NCBI GenBank assembly: GCA_015680685.1
Contig: MNCI01037817.1
Coordinates: 16,526-80,525 of the forward strand
Direction: 5' to 3'
Length of the DNA: 64,000 nt
DNA from: Gnetum montanum
Taxonomy: Eukaryota > Streptophyta > Gnetopsida > Gnetales > Gnetaceae
Position 1 is the first letter of the stretch. Every line of letters starts with the position of its first letter. The notes under the pieces are model-generated. The model saw nothing but the letters and a program-made list of their open reading frames with translations, made no database searches and was not told where the DNA came from. A program made the translations under genes and the position numbers. Shown here in pieces: positions 46,598 to 57,067 of the stretch.

Positions 46598-46755
46598 TGC
46601 TTGGATTTTGACACAAAAAAATTATATTTTTTGTGGCTTAGTGTGGCACACTTTGGATGCATCCTAGTGTCAAATNATGCTTGGATTTTGACACAAAAAA
46701 ATTATATTGTTTGTGGCTTAGTGTGGCACACTTTGGATGCATCCTAGTGTCAAAT
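46598..46755. repeat. N-joined 78-bp direct duplication
   Basis: 46598-46675 and 46678-46755 are the same sequence with one T/G difference, separated by an N at 46676. The same pattern occurs at 18270 and 42117, so it looks like failed overlap merging in assembly. Confidence 0.85.
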
Positions 46756-46824
46756 GTGTTATACACTAACATGGAAGGTTGATCTAGATTTATTTTCAGA
46801 GGTTGGGTTGTGAGAGTTGCTATT

Positions 46825-47035
46825 TGCAAAAAATGGCTAACTTTGAAAATTTTAGAAAAATGACTAAGTTTGCCAGTAGTAGAAAAATGGCTAAGTATGG
46901 AAACTATAAAAAAATTGACTAAGTGTAAAACTATAGAAAATTTGGCTAAGTATGAAAATGCAAAGAAAATGCTAAGTATGAAAATGTAGAAAAAAATGCT
47001 AAGTATGAAAGCTATTAAAAGTGGCTAAATTTGGT
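46825..47035 (-). repeat. E4 leader: degenerate 25-35-bp repeats
   Basis: About seven units of 'ggctaagtatgaaaa' followed by 'tagaaaaa' between gag and primer site. No coding sense. Confidence 0.75.
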
Positions 47036-47113
47036 GCTATGCTTACTATGTTATATATTGCTATGCTTTGAGAACTTGTCATTATTTCTAGAGCATCTAA
47101 AGTTTTGGTTAAG

Positions 47114-47136
47114 GCCCTAATTCTAATTCAAAAAAT
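47114..47136 (-). other. E4 primer-binding site, decayed
   Basis: The minus strand reads TGAATTAGAATTAGGGCC next to the LTR end. It aligns with TGGCGCTAGAAGGAGGGC of E3 with one gap and several transitions. Confidence 0.5.
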
Positions 47137-47137
47137 T

Positions 47138-48723
47138 GTAATGACTGAAAACATTAGTGGCTAGAATCACTGAGGGATCAATGAATGCATAGCCTTAACC
47201 CCACCTCTGCATGTGGACCTCATTGAAAATAGAGGTGGAGCATCCTAGATAGTCTTGTTGATTAAATAGGGAATTTACTAGTTGCAACTGGGCTGGTAGG
47301 TGCAACTAGGGCATGGCATAGTTAGCTAAAATGCAAATGCAAGTGATGTGAAATGGTACTAAGTGTCAAAGAGCTGCTTCACAGTGTTGAGTGTAGAGCA
47401 TAGTCATGGAATGGTGCCAAGCATAGCCAAGGGTTGATTGAAACGAGAGTGTAAACCTATAGAGACTACTACTTGAGCATAGTACAACATGATGATGTGT
47501 GAAAAAGTATGAAAACATGCAAGAAAAATGTGATAAAATGCTGGAAATGGGAGAGAAAAATGGAACATTGCTCCAAATGGAAGTGTAGTTAACTCCAAAA
47601 TGGTCTTATAAGGTACAAAGTGTACAAAAAGCATAGTGGGAGTGTAGTCATAGTCTCAGTGATGTCAAGTTGTGAAGTCTAGCACTCAACATGATGAACT
47701 ATGCCTACTGAGTTGGCCACTGTGGTGTAACATTTGGTGTTTTGCAAAGCTACAATGGAGCTATGGTGTATTTTATGGTGTAGGGCTGCAATGGGGTTAC
47801 AATGTACCATGTGGTGCAAGGCTACCTTTCTACTAGTATGGTGTGCTCTAGGTCTCATTCACCCATGGAGCTAAGTGCCAAGATGCTAAAATGCCAAAGC
47901 TGAAATGAAAGTGCCAACTTCCCAACTAGCAAAAAATGGAAGAAAAACCACTGAAACATTAGGGCACGAGGGTATTTATAGGGATAGGGTTAATCCAAAA
48001 TGTGGATCAAGTGCCATGTGGTAGTGTGGTAGGTGGGACCATAAGAAAAATTTAGAAAATTTTCTATGTTTCAAGGTAACCAAAGAAAGTTCAAAAATTT
48101 TCTAATTGTAGCCACTATGCTTATCTCATGTTACGTGCAGGACATGAGATAGTAGTTATTATGATCATCCCATGTGAGATGTAAGACATGGGATGCTGCC
48201 TACTACACTCATCCCATGTTACATGTGAAAAATGGGACACTAGCTACTACACTTGTCCTGTGTTATGCGTGTGACATGGGATGCTCCTTGGGGATAAGGT
48301 GTAACATGGATACTTACAAGAATCTAGTAAATATTGTAGTCCTTGTTCTTGCTGCACTGGCTACATTCTAGATCATAGTAGGATGGGTAGACTTAGGAGT
48401 TAGAAAATCTATGAAATACATTTTCCATGCTAAGCTAGCTTGATAGCTTCTTGCTTTGCACTTAGGCAAAATTGGCCACTGAAAAGTGTGTTATGCTAGC
48501 TATGCTCTAGCATAGTAGGTAGAGTGAGAGCATAGCAGAACACTTAGAAAACATTTCATGCAACTACTATTAGCACTTAGAAAATTTTGCAAAATAGGCT
48601 TGATGCATGCTACATTAGCTATGCTAGAAAGCATAGCACCAACTCTTAGAAAATATTTGCCAAGTTTTGACACTTAGACAAATTTTCTATTGAAATGCAA
48701 AGCCCAAAATTGGTGGTGAATCA
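47138..48723 (-). repeat. E4 5' LTR
   Basis: The plus strand starts TGTAATGACTG and ends GGTGGTGAATCA. TATA box TATAAATA at 47973-47980 on the minus strand. U3 contains palindromes CTATGCT/AGCATAG (48500-48515) and GCTATGCT/AGCATAGC (48618-48637), counterparts of the E3 TTACGCT/AGCGTAA modules. 1,586 bp. Confidence 0.75.
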
Positions 48724-48829
48724 CAAACTTTTTGTTTCATCTCATATAAATAAAACTACATAGCATGACCATCCACATTATATAGCAAAATTATATAAAA
48801 ATACAAAAATTTCCAATGATAGGGCTACA
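48724..48829. other. Short unclassified flank of E4
   Basis: AT-rich, nothing recognised. Its first bases CAAAC may be a diverged copy of the TTAAC left of E4. Confidence 0.4.
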
Positions 48830-51800
48830 TCAGGATCTACTTAACCAGTGATGTTAGGTGAGTATGGAACCTCCCCTTCTTCCATCATGCTACTAGGGCC
48901 TACAGCATTGCCTGGCACCTTTCAACAACAACAATGATGAAATAGAAATCTATAAGCAAGATTGAAATATGAAACATAATAGAAAAAGCATAAAAATAAC
49001 TTAAATAACTAACTTGAGAGGGTCTCACATCAACCATGTTTGGAGGTAGGTTATCAAGGCTCTCCTCCAAGAATTATAGGATCTTAGCTTTTGATAGCCA
49101 CATCTAGTCCTCCTAGCCAAAGTTAACATTCGCAAGGATCTTGTCTTCATCCATAGTCATCCATGAAAGTGGCTACATAGAAAAGATGATAGATGAAGTC
49201 TCCACTAAAGGTGTGATGATCTCCTTCTTCATGAAACCACTAACTACTATGTGGCAAGTAAATATTACAAAGGATCATCTTTGACCAATTACTTTATCAA
49301 ACATCTCAAGGTAGCAATGGTCGATGGACTCTTCTTTGAGCAGCTAAAGATATGTATCTCACTCATTATTGTAGTGGTTTTTGTGGATTTTCTATGTATG
49401 CCCCCACTTGCACACCTTAGAACTAAAATTTTTCCAATCTTAACTTTTCTAGGCAAGTAGATTCATCCATAGCCTCTACTCAATGATCTCTTAGGTGGCC
49501 TCATTCTTGCCCTATATGGCTAACCATTACCAAGCATAGTTGATCTCTATAGTCCTCTACGTATTATCTCCCTATGCTCGAGCCATCAAGAAGTCATATT
49601 AGGACTGGAGGTCCTAGATCTTCTTATCTTGGATTGCCAATCTCTCCTAAAACTAGTGTACATGTTTCTATAGGTGCTCATTTGAGCTCTTGCAACTTCA
49701 TAATGCTTTTTCATAGGAAAGCATGCACTTAATTATTTCCTTGTACACATTATGAGGCACTTGCTCCACTTCAAGAGATTACTTGGGGATGACATCCATC
49801 TTAGCCACCTATTTTTGATCCCAACAAAGTATAGAATCTATTGGCATGCAATAAGAAAATCAACATTAGCCACAAAATAAGCATAAAATTGGTAAAGCAA
49901 CATATGTAATACAATAGCATTCATACCAAGCTTAACATCTACCTATTGTATGCAGTCTACCATATCCTCAACAATGCCTTCCATGAAGGCAAACTTGTCT
50001 AGCATCTCTACCCATGGCTTCATGTGGTAGGTAGATATGGATGATGGACTACTAGTAATTACATCAAACACTACAACCCAACATTTCAATAAGCAACAAC
50101 TAAACAACAAAAGATGTAAGAGCAAAAGAGGAGCAATAGATGGCAATGTAGAGCAGTTACCTAGCAAGCCCTTAGGTGTAAAAGCAAGGAGATCTTTCAA
50201 GTACAAACCATCAAAAATGCTAGCAAAATCATCCTCATTAGGGTGGAATAGCTCCTCTACATCAAACTATTGGAAGGCCTTTGTAACCTCATCTAGCTTC
50301 TCCTTGGGTGCTTCCTCTTCCTTAGTTTGAGAAGGGACCGCCTCAACTACTATTGCCACCATTGCTTCAGTAGCCCTCTCACCTAATTTATAAACATGAC
50401 ATTTTAACATTAACATANTTCACCTTGGAAGGCTCCACCATTTCCATGATGTAACAATTAGCCTTATTCATGTTCCCAATGATGATTGGTGGACACTCAC
50501 CCATGATATCACAAGAATAGTATGACTACACTAGATGACCTTTGGTCGTCACTAAGTATGACTTATCAATCCCCTCAGGAGGGTCCTACATGTGAGTGGT
50601 TATGAACAAGTGTTTGATCCAAGGCTTAGAAAATTGCTCATAATCCTGCACTACCCAATGCTTTCCATCTCAAACCACTAGAAGCTCAATGAACCTTCAT
50701 AGATATACTATGAAGAATGCAAAGTGTACATGAGACCTCACTTGGAGGATGTATCGTAACCTGGTGATCTCTGCATGTAGTTTGGTGGTTATGTAGGAGG
50801 CCCAATTGAACCTCATACCCTCCTATAGTACCTTCTTCATCACCTACACCTACTCTATTCTATGGATTTTTCCTTAGGAGAGCAACTTTAGGATGACATG
50901 GGTACAAAAGAGAGGGTAGAGCTCCCAGACCTCAAGCACATGCATGTCCCTAATCAGAATGCCTTTATGAGATCAAGTGGCTTCCAGCCACTTCTTGATC
51001 TCTTCTTTGAGATCACCTATCTGTTGGCCTTGTCAACGACCAATAGGCTATCATAGGGAAGGTCAAAGAGGTTAGTAAAGAAGGCCTTGTTTAGGTCTAG
51101 GACTACCCTCACTTTGTGCATGTGGGTGATGAAGTGGTTGACATCATTGCTAAAAGAGTCTATGATGGTAATCATTTTGGCCACCAAAATTCTTGGGCTA
51201 AGTGCAAACAAAAGGTCTATCAGCCTAACATGTGTGAGCCAAATAGTCAATGCCTCTAATTCCTAATGACACAACTAATGCTATGTCTCCTACACATTAC
51301 CATGTTTCATGATGAGGGTGGCCTCACTATGGCTTTTGGTGACCACTGTTAGCTCCCCTAAAGAAATTGTAGCTACAACATAGGTAAGAAAAACAATAGC
51401 ATTATGCAAGGGAAAATCAACAAGTGCATCTAAGCAAGCACAATAGCCAAAGAATGAATGCTCATATAGAAAAATGGTGTGAGAGATGGAGGTAGTGGTG
51501 CAACTAGCTCCTTGAAATTGGGTTCACCACTAGCCCATCTCTCATCAAGCTAATCATAGGTCCTACACTACTCAAAGGCCTTCAGGTACTGCGTAGGATA
51601 ATTTTGTAGATATTCTCCCACCTTCTCAAGTACAACCTCCCAAACTTTTAGACTAGAGGAGAACAACCCTAGGACAATGTGGTTCAAGGAAAGGGCCTCT
51701 TTCTCATCATGGAACTTCTGATCATCAACTTTGAATCTAGCATTAAGCATGGGAAATTAGTAGTTAGAAAACTTAACATGGACCAATAGTGAGAAACACA

Positions 51801-52290
51801 ATGTAAAATCATAAGAGCACATACCCTCTAATGTAGTATACCATTCCAAGTAGGTTTTGGAACAACGTATGCATGTGTAGAGTAATAAAGATGGTGTTGC
51901 TCCTATTATAACAATAGAACTTTAGCATTCCCTAGATCTTGGATAAGGGACAAGTGCACCTAGGGCCTTGCCTCAAAACACCTACTCTATCATCATTAGT
52001 TGTGGTCTCATTAGAAATATATCTCAATATGTCCTGACTGGCCCCAAGTAGTAATATCTTGGTCATAGTGCTTGTAGCCTCTACTTCTAAGTGTGAGCAC
52101 ATAATTACATTGAAGTGTTGTAGCAAGAATTCTAGGAACTTAGATGCCCTAGGCCAAAACAATACTTCTTAATGATCCACCCACATATCTAGTGCATTCG
52201 TGTTGGGCATAGGTTCACTCATGCACCAAAGAATGCTGATGATCTCCCCGATGACTAAGATGGCCTTTAGCAACACTCTACAACTACACG
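48830..52290 (-). pseudogene. Copy A: unidentified multi-exon sequence
   Basis: Minus-strand exon-like blocks separated by GT-AG gaps: introns at about 51737-51824 (GTATGTG...TGCTAG), 49838-49942 (GTAGATG...CCAATAG) and 48919-49013 (GTTAGT...TGAAAG), plus one holding the N at 50418. Blocks: 52160-51930 (FLEFLLQHFNVIMCSHLEVEA), 51750-51500 (KVDDQKFHDEKEALSLNHIV), 51250-50430 (a long domain with HKVRVVLDLNKAFFTNLF and FNWASYITTKLHAEITRLR), 50200-49945, and 49830-49020 with a coiled-coil section. Many stops are TAG. Copy B (58750-61240) has the same blocks and intron places. Not a known retroelement domain to me; it could be a DNA-transposon gene or a decayed host family. Confidence 0.55.
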
Positions 52291-53517
52291 ATAACAAAAA
52301 TAGCATTATTATATAATAGATTCATTTTGAAAAAAAAAATACATTAAATTACACTTAGCAAAATCAGCATGATAGTTAGAAAAAATATCCTAGGACCCCT
52401 TGGGCCCCATGGATATAAGATGTCAACATATACATTTGATGCACCTGGTACTCATTGGGGTACAACATGATTCACATGACATTAGCATTTTATTTTGCAT
52501 GTTTTACATATTTAACATTACAGCTCACACAATTGGCAATTTAACATTAGAATTTTTCATTTCACAAGTATAACACTTTTTTCATAAAATTTTTTAAAAA
52601 ATTTCTAACTCTAGGCAACATAGTCTGGAAAACTACAGGAAAAAAACTCTAAGCCTGGGCTACCTCTAGGAGCATGGTTAAAAACATGAAAAGCTTTCTA
52701 ACTATCAGCTACACTCCCTATGAAGCGTAGCCCCAAAAAATTAGGAAAATTTCAAACAAAAGTATAACTACTAGCTACACTCCCAAGGAGTGTAGCCCCA
52801 AAATGTTAAAATAAAAATTCATAATTTTCAAACTAAAAACTAATTTTCTGCATTGATTGTGCCCTACTTCCCACACGCCAATCATGGCCATAGCCCTTGT
52901 GATAACACTGATAATGCTGCCACAGGTTGTACATCCTACCCTTCCTGAAACAAAAAAAATTAAAAAAATAAAATAGCCACCCTCAGTGCTACCCCTTCTA
53001 TAGCCTCTTGGCTATGCGCACTTGTCACAAGGCACTATGTTTCTTTTCAGCCCCATAGTGGATGGCCAAAACCAAAAAAGAGTAGCGAAGATCCTCTATT
53101 GATTCCCTTCCGTGTAGCATGCCATCTTGCCCACTTCCATAGCCCTCATCCTCACCCATGTGCTACCAAAAGACTTTTAGGAAAAAACAAAAAGACGAAA
53201 TTAGAGGGTAAATCCTCTATCATGTCCCTATCTTATAGGTAGTGGCCTTGCATAGTTGCTACACCTAGCCCTTGCCATGCAACAAACAAAAAGTTCAAAA
53301 TAAATCAAAAGCATAAAATATTTTGGTAAAATCTCACTACACCTCCATCCTGTAGGTGGTGGGCCTAGGGCTACCTCCAAAATCCCAATCTTTCATGTCA
53401 TGCATAGGAAGGAAAAGAAGAAAATGGTAGAAATCTTTCTTTTTAACAAATCCTACAAATCTATAGCAATACTGGCTACCCCAGTTACCACAGCTATAGC
53501 TAAATCCTTATTCCTTC
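52291..53517. other. Non-coding stretch with LTR-like palindromes
   Basis: Holds two modules like the U3 palindromes of the Tat-like LTRs: CTACACT/AGCGTAG (52709-52730) and CTACACT/AGTGTAG (52775-52795). A remnant of an LTR, perhaps the lost 5' LTR of E5, is possible; no LTR end or primer site was found. 52840-53450 has loosely repeated blocks around 'ccctacttcccaca' and 'catagccctc' that may be 5' exons of copy A, without clear splice sites. Confidence 0.4.
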
Positions 53518-53995
53518 ATGCCTTACCCATTCATAAGTCAAGTTCCTAATAACTTCAAGGCACTCTTACACTTTGATGGTCCTTCAACCTCTCAAGGGGT
53601 TAGTGTCACTATCATAATCACATTCCCCTCTAGAAAGATTCAACCCTTTGCATATCGATTTGGATTTCCATGTACTAACAACATGGCAGAGTACAAAGGT
53701 CTCCTTTGGGGTATCTTAGTAGCTCATGACATAGGAATACAAAACTTAGAAATTTAAGGAGACTCACAACTAGTTTTCAACTAAATCACAAAGGTTTATG
53801 CTTGTAAATCCCAACACTTGAAACCTTACTGTAACTTGGCAAAGCACTTACTCAAACAATTTGCAACTACTGATGTTCGACATATCTCCAATAACAAAAA
53901 ATCCATTTCCAATGCATTAGCTATGTTACCCTTAAGCATTGGACCTGTAATGTTTCATGCATTACCCACTGTGGTGGTGGATTGCATTATGCCTA
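53518..53995 (+). pseudogene. E5 Tat-type extra RNase H
   Basis: Shows LHFDGPSTSQGVSV (first Asp), PFAYRFGFPCTNNMAEYKGL (Glu in MAEY), GDSQLVF after one stop (second Asp), and VRHISNNKKSISNALAM, where the last catalytic Asp (usual ADALA) is Asn. This is the archaeal-like RNase H form placed between RT-RNase H and integrase in Tat elements. The frame is open for 79 codons before the first stop. Confidence 0.75.
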
Positions 53996-54199
53996 TCATG
54001 TAGACAACCAACATTACATCCATAGGCATAGGAAGCACAACCCACATAGTAGAGTGGTATGATGACATTATGGCGGAGCTTCTATAAGGTGAGCCTCCAT
54101 ATCATCTAACGACTGCCTAAAAGGATGCAGTGTGAAAATGATCATGGTAGTACATCATCATGGGTGATAACACATTGTATCACCAGTCCTATGATGACA

Positions 54200-55290
54200 T
54201 ACTACTAACTTGCATTAGCAATAGTGAAGTGTAGATGATCATTGATCAAGTCCATGATGGACTTTATGAAGGCAACATAACACCCAAGGTAATTGTAGCA
54301 AAAATTATATGCTTAGGCTACTATTGGCCTTACATGGAGCATGATTGCATCACCAAGGTCAAGACATGCAGCACATGTCAATTACATGATAACTTAATGC
54401 ACATGCCACCCACTAAACTACATACAACATAGATCACGTGGCTATTCCAATGGTGGGAGTTTAACATCATAGGACCAATAATGCCTACATCCTCTATAGG
54501 ACATAGCTTCATTATAATCCCAACTAAGTACTTTACAAATTGGGTTGAAGCTATTTCCTAAGGTTTGAAATTTGCAGTAGGTTTGCAAATTCATACTTGA
54601 TAACATAGTATCTTGTTTTGGCTTACCCATGACCATACTCATGGAAAATGGACCACAATTTAGCAATTCTAAAACCAAAGCCTTTTGTGAACACTTTCAA
54701 ATCAAATATTCCTTTTTATCATGCTACTACCCATAGGTGAATGGCTAGGTAGAGGCCACAAACAAGGTCATTGTCAATCTTTTAAAGAAGATGCTTAGTA
54801 GCATCAAACAATGATGGCATGAGTAGTTGATCTATGCACTCTAGGCCTACCACACAACATGAAGAACTATAATAGCTAATATTCCATAGAGTTTGGTTTA
54901 TGAGTCTAAAGCCATCTTGTCTCTTGAATTATAGGTCCCATCACTCCATGTAATCCTCTCAAGCTTCATCAATGAGGTGCAAAATGACAAGTTGAGAATA
55001 ATGGATATTGCCTCCATACAGGAGCAGTGCATGCAAATGCTTGGTCAAATCAAGAAATACCAATGGAGACAATGGAAAAAACACCATCATAATTAGCATC
55101 AATTCTTCATCATGAAAGGGGACTTGGTTCTCAAGGCCATTCATGAACTTGCAAATAAATTCTTAGCCAACTAGGAAGGGCCTTTCTTGGTCATGAAGGC
55201 TTATGACAATAAGGCATTCAAGCTTACTAACCACGATGGCAAAAAATATGCCAATTTGGTGAACCAATTATATTTGAAGCAATACTATGT
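54200..55290 (+). pseudogene. E5 integrase remnant
   Basis: Zinc-binding end: QVHDGLYEGN, IICLGYYWPYMEHDCI and CSTCQLHDN. The first His and the Cys pair are kept; the second His (usual GNH) is Ile. Core: WWEFNIIGPIMPTSS, with Asn in place of the first catalytic Asp, then FIIIPTKYFTNWVEA. The rest, to about 55290, is broken by many stops, with EQCMQML-like and AFKLTNHDGKKYANLVN-like pieces marking the C-terminal part. Confidence 0.75.
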
Positions 55291-55319
55291 ATAGCATGCA
55301 GTGCCTCATCAATGACAAA

Positions 55320-55560
55320 GCAAGGTAAGCAATAGTCTGCTATGACTATAAACTAGCATAGACCATCCTTGAGTCATGATGTTAAACTGGCACAACATCC
55401 ACCATCTACTATGTTGTTAAACTGGCACACAATAGTCTGCTAAGACTATAAACTAGCACATCACAGTCTACTAGGACTTTATATTAGGCCCACAATTTTC
55501 TAGGATCCTAAATTAGCAAAGGATACAGTCTACCAAGACCTTAAACTGGGTTTGCAATTC
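55320..55560 (+). repeat. E5 hairpin array (six to eight units)
   Basis: Units of AGTC-6nt-GACT followed by tTAAACTRGC, for example AGTCTGCTAAGACT and AGTCTACTAGGACT, each a perfect short hairpin. It is the same motif as E3 34299-34630 in the opposite orientation, that is, the same transcript sense. The array lies directly after integrase. Confidence 0.8.
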
Positions 55561-57050
55561 AACATACATAGTTTTGTAGATAAGAAAGTAATAATACTTG
55601 TAACTCCATACCATTTTCCCACATCTTGTGGTTGGGGCAAGGGCACTGTAGTTTCAGAATGGATTTCCTATCATCAAATGAGGCCTCTAGAACATTTGTA
55701 GCATCGTCACCCTTCAGCATTTTTCTTATCTTCTAGAAATAACCTTGGGTATTTTGCTAGCCTTTTGAAGTTCTTGCCATGGTCTTCTAGGGCTCTTGCC
55801 ATGGTTGCTAATACTACTAGCCCTAGGTTACATTTTCAGCATTACCAACCTTGGGTATTTCATTATTGCTTGAAGCTCTCATCATCAGCACAACCCTTTG
55901 GAGCGGTGATAGCTTTAGGGCCCCCATCATCTCATCAACTCTATTAGGCTCTTGCCATTGCTTGAGCACTTGAAACTATATGGTTTTTTGAGCTTTTATA
56001 TCCTTCTTTCTCAAGCACCTACAATGGTTTTCCTACAATAGCTTCTCAAGCTCTTGCAACTAGTCTAGCTATTGTGGCCTTTGCAACACACTCACATCTA
56101 GCAATTTACTCTCATTTCATGTTGTGTGGTTGTTTTCTTGTTCTCTCTACATTATGTTTCTGAGATGAAGCCCTGGAGGTAATCATGTAGAGATACATCT
56201 CATCACAATGGCAAGTCACCATATTGCACTAATGTGCATGATTGAATTAGCCAAGCCACTCAAGAGTGCACATACTTAGCTATAGCCTACTTGCAGTTAC
56301 CCATTTACCATGTATTTTCATACCTTCCCTTACATCATGAAGCCTGCAATCCTTCAAATGTGCATGGCATCCCCTTTATGTCAACTATAGAATCTATAGT
56401 AGACATAATGTAACTTGTCCTACAAAGATCCTCTACAAGCTAGTTAAAGCCAAAGCAGATGTAACATAAATCATCTTAGGGAGGAAACACTTGTCCTATA
56501 GACACAACATGGTTGCATCAAAACAAAGTCCATTAGGTGGCACACAGTCCACCTAATGGAAAGGATATAACATCTAGCATTTATCAACATGCAAAACTCA
56601 AAGCAAGTTCACCTCACAAAAAAAACAAAGAGAAAGGGATAAAACATGTCACCAAGAAAATTTAGCAAAGCATCAATTACACAAATAGTCCAACGTTGAA
56701 TCCACATTAACCCTCTCATAAGCACTTCCATGATAGGCCACAATTTTAGGGGCAAGTCATTCTAGTGCCATGGATGCTAACTCTCTTACAAGCACTCTAA
56801 CGAGAAATCACTGTCTTGATGATAAGCCATCCTTGGTGCCACACTTTACAATATCACACCATTTTCATTTTCTTCCCCTATTACCTACCACATTGCCTAT
56901 ATCCTTTATCCCTAGCATACCATTATCCTTAGCACTCTCAATCATGTTGAAGTGACATCCAGTTAGGTACTAATGAGTGATGTTGGTGTTAGGCCTATTG
57001 TGGTGTTTTGTGTTCTTTGTCGATGTCTCTCAAGCCACTCCTCTAGATGT
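55561..57050 (+). other. E5 3' untranslated region
   Basis: 1.5 kb without recognisable protein. 55740-56100 has loose repetition of 'cttctagggctcttgccatgg'-like phrases, shortened here to the shared core 'gctcttgcca'. The last 70 bp before the polypurine tract align with E3 33194-33245. Confidence 0.5.
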
Positions 57051-57063
57051 TGACAAAGAGGGG
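57051..57063 (+). other. E5 polypurine tract
   Basis: TGACAAAGAGGGG, 4 bp (TCAA) before the LTR start, as in E3. Confidence 0.8.
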
Positions 57064-57067
57064 TCAA

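Larger units (their letters stand above)
18904..48723 (-). mobile_element. E4: old Tat-like gag-protease element, split by E2
   Basis: Both ends are LTRs in minus orientation (5' LTR 47138-48723, 3' LTR 18904-20287), with a primer site, gag, protease and a polypurine tract in the right order. Removing E2 (21252-42342) leaves about 8.7 kb, close to E3's 9.3 kb, and gag and protease match E3 throughout. As in E3, no RT, RNase H or integrase is seen between protease and 3' LTR. Flanking 5-mers TTAAC and CAAAC differ at two places. The two LTRs are unusually unlike each other. Confidence 0.65.

Noticed and set aside
18904-48723. Inversion of 18904-48723 in place of insertion of E4
   Set aside because: Both edges fall exactly at LTR ends with primer site and polypurine tract correctly placed inside, as expected for an inserted element.
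50037-50330. Plus-strand 97-codon frame in copy A
   Set aside because: It is antisense to an exon-like block that is conserved in copy B; Ser/Lys-rich composition without a family.
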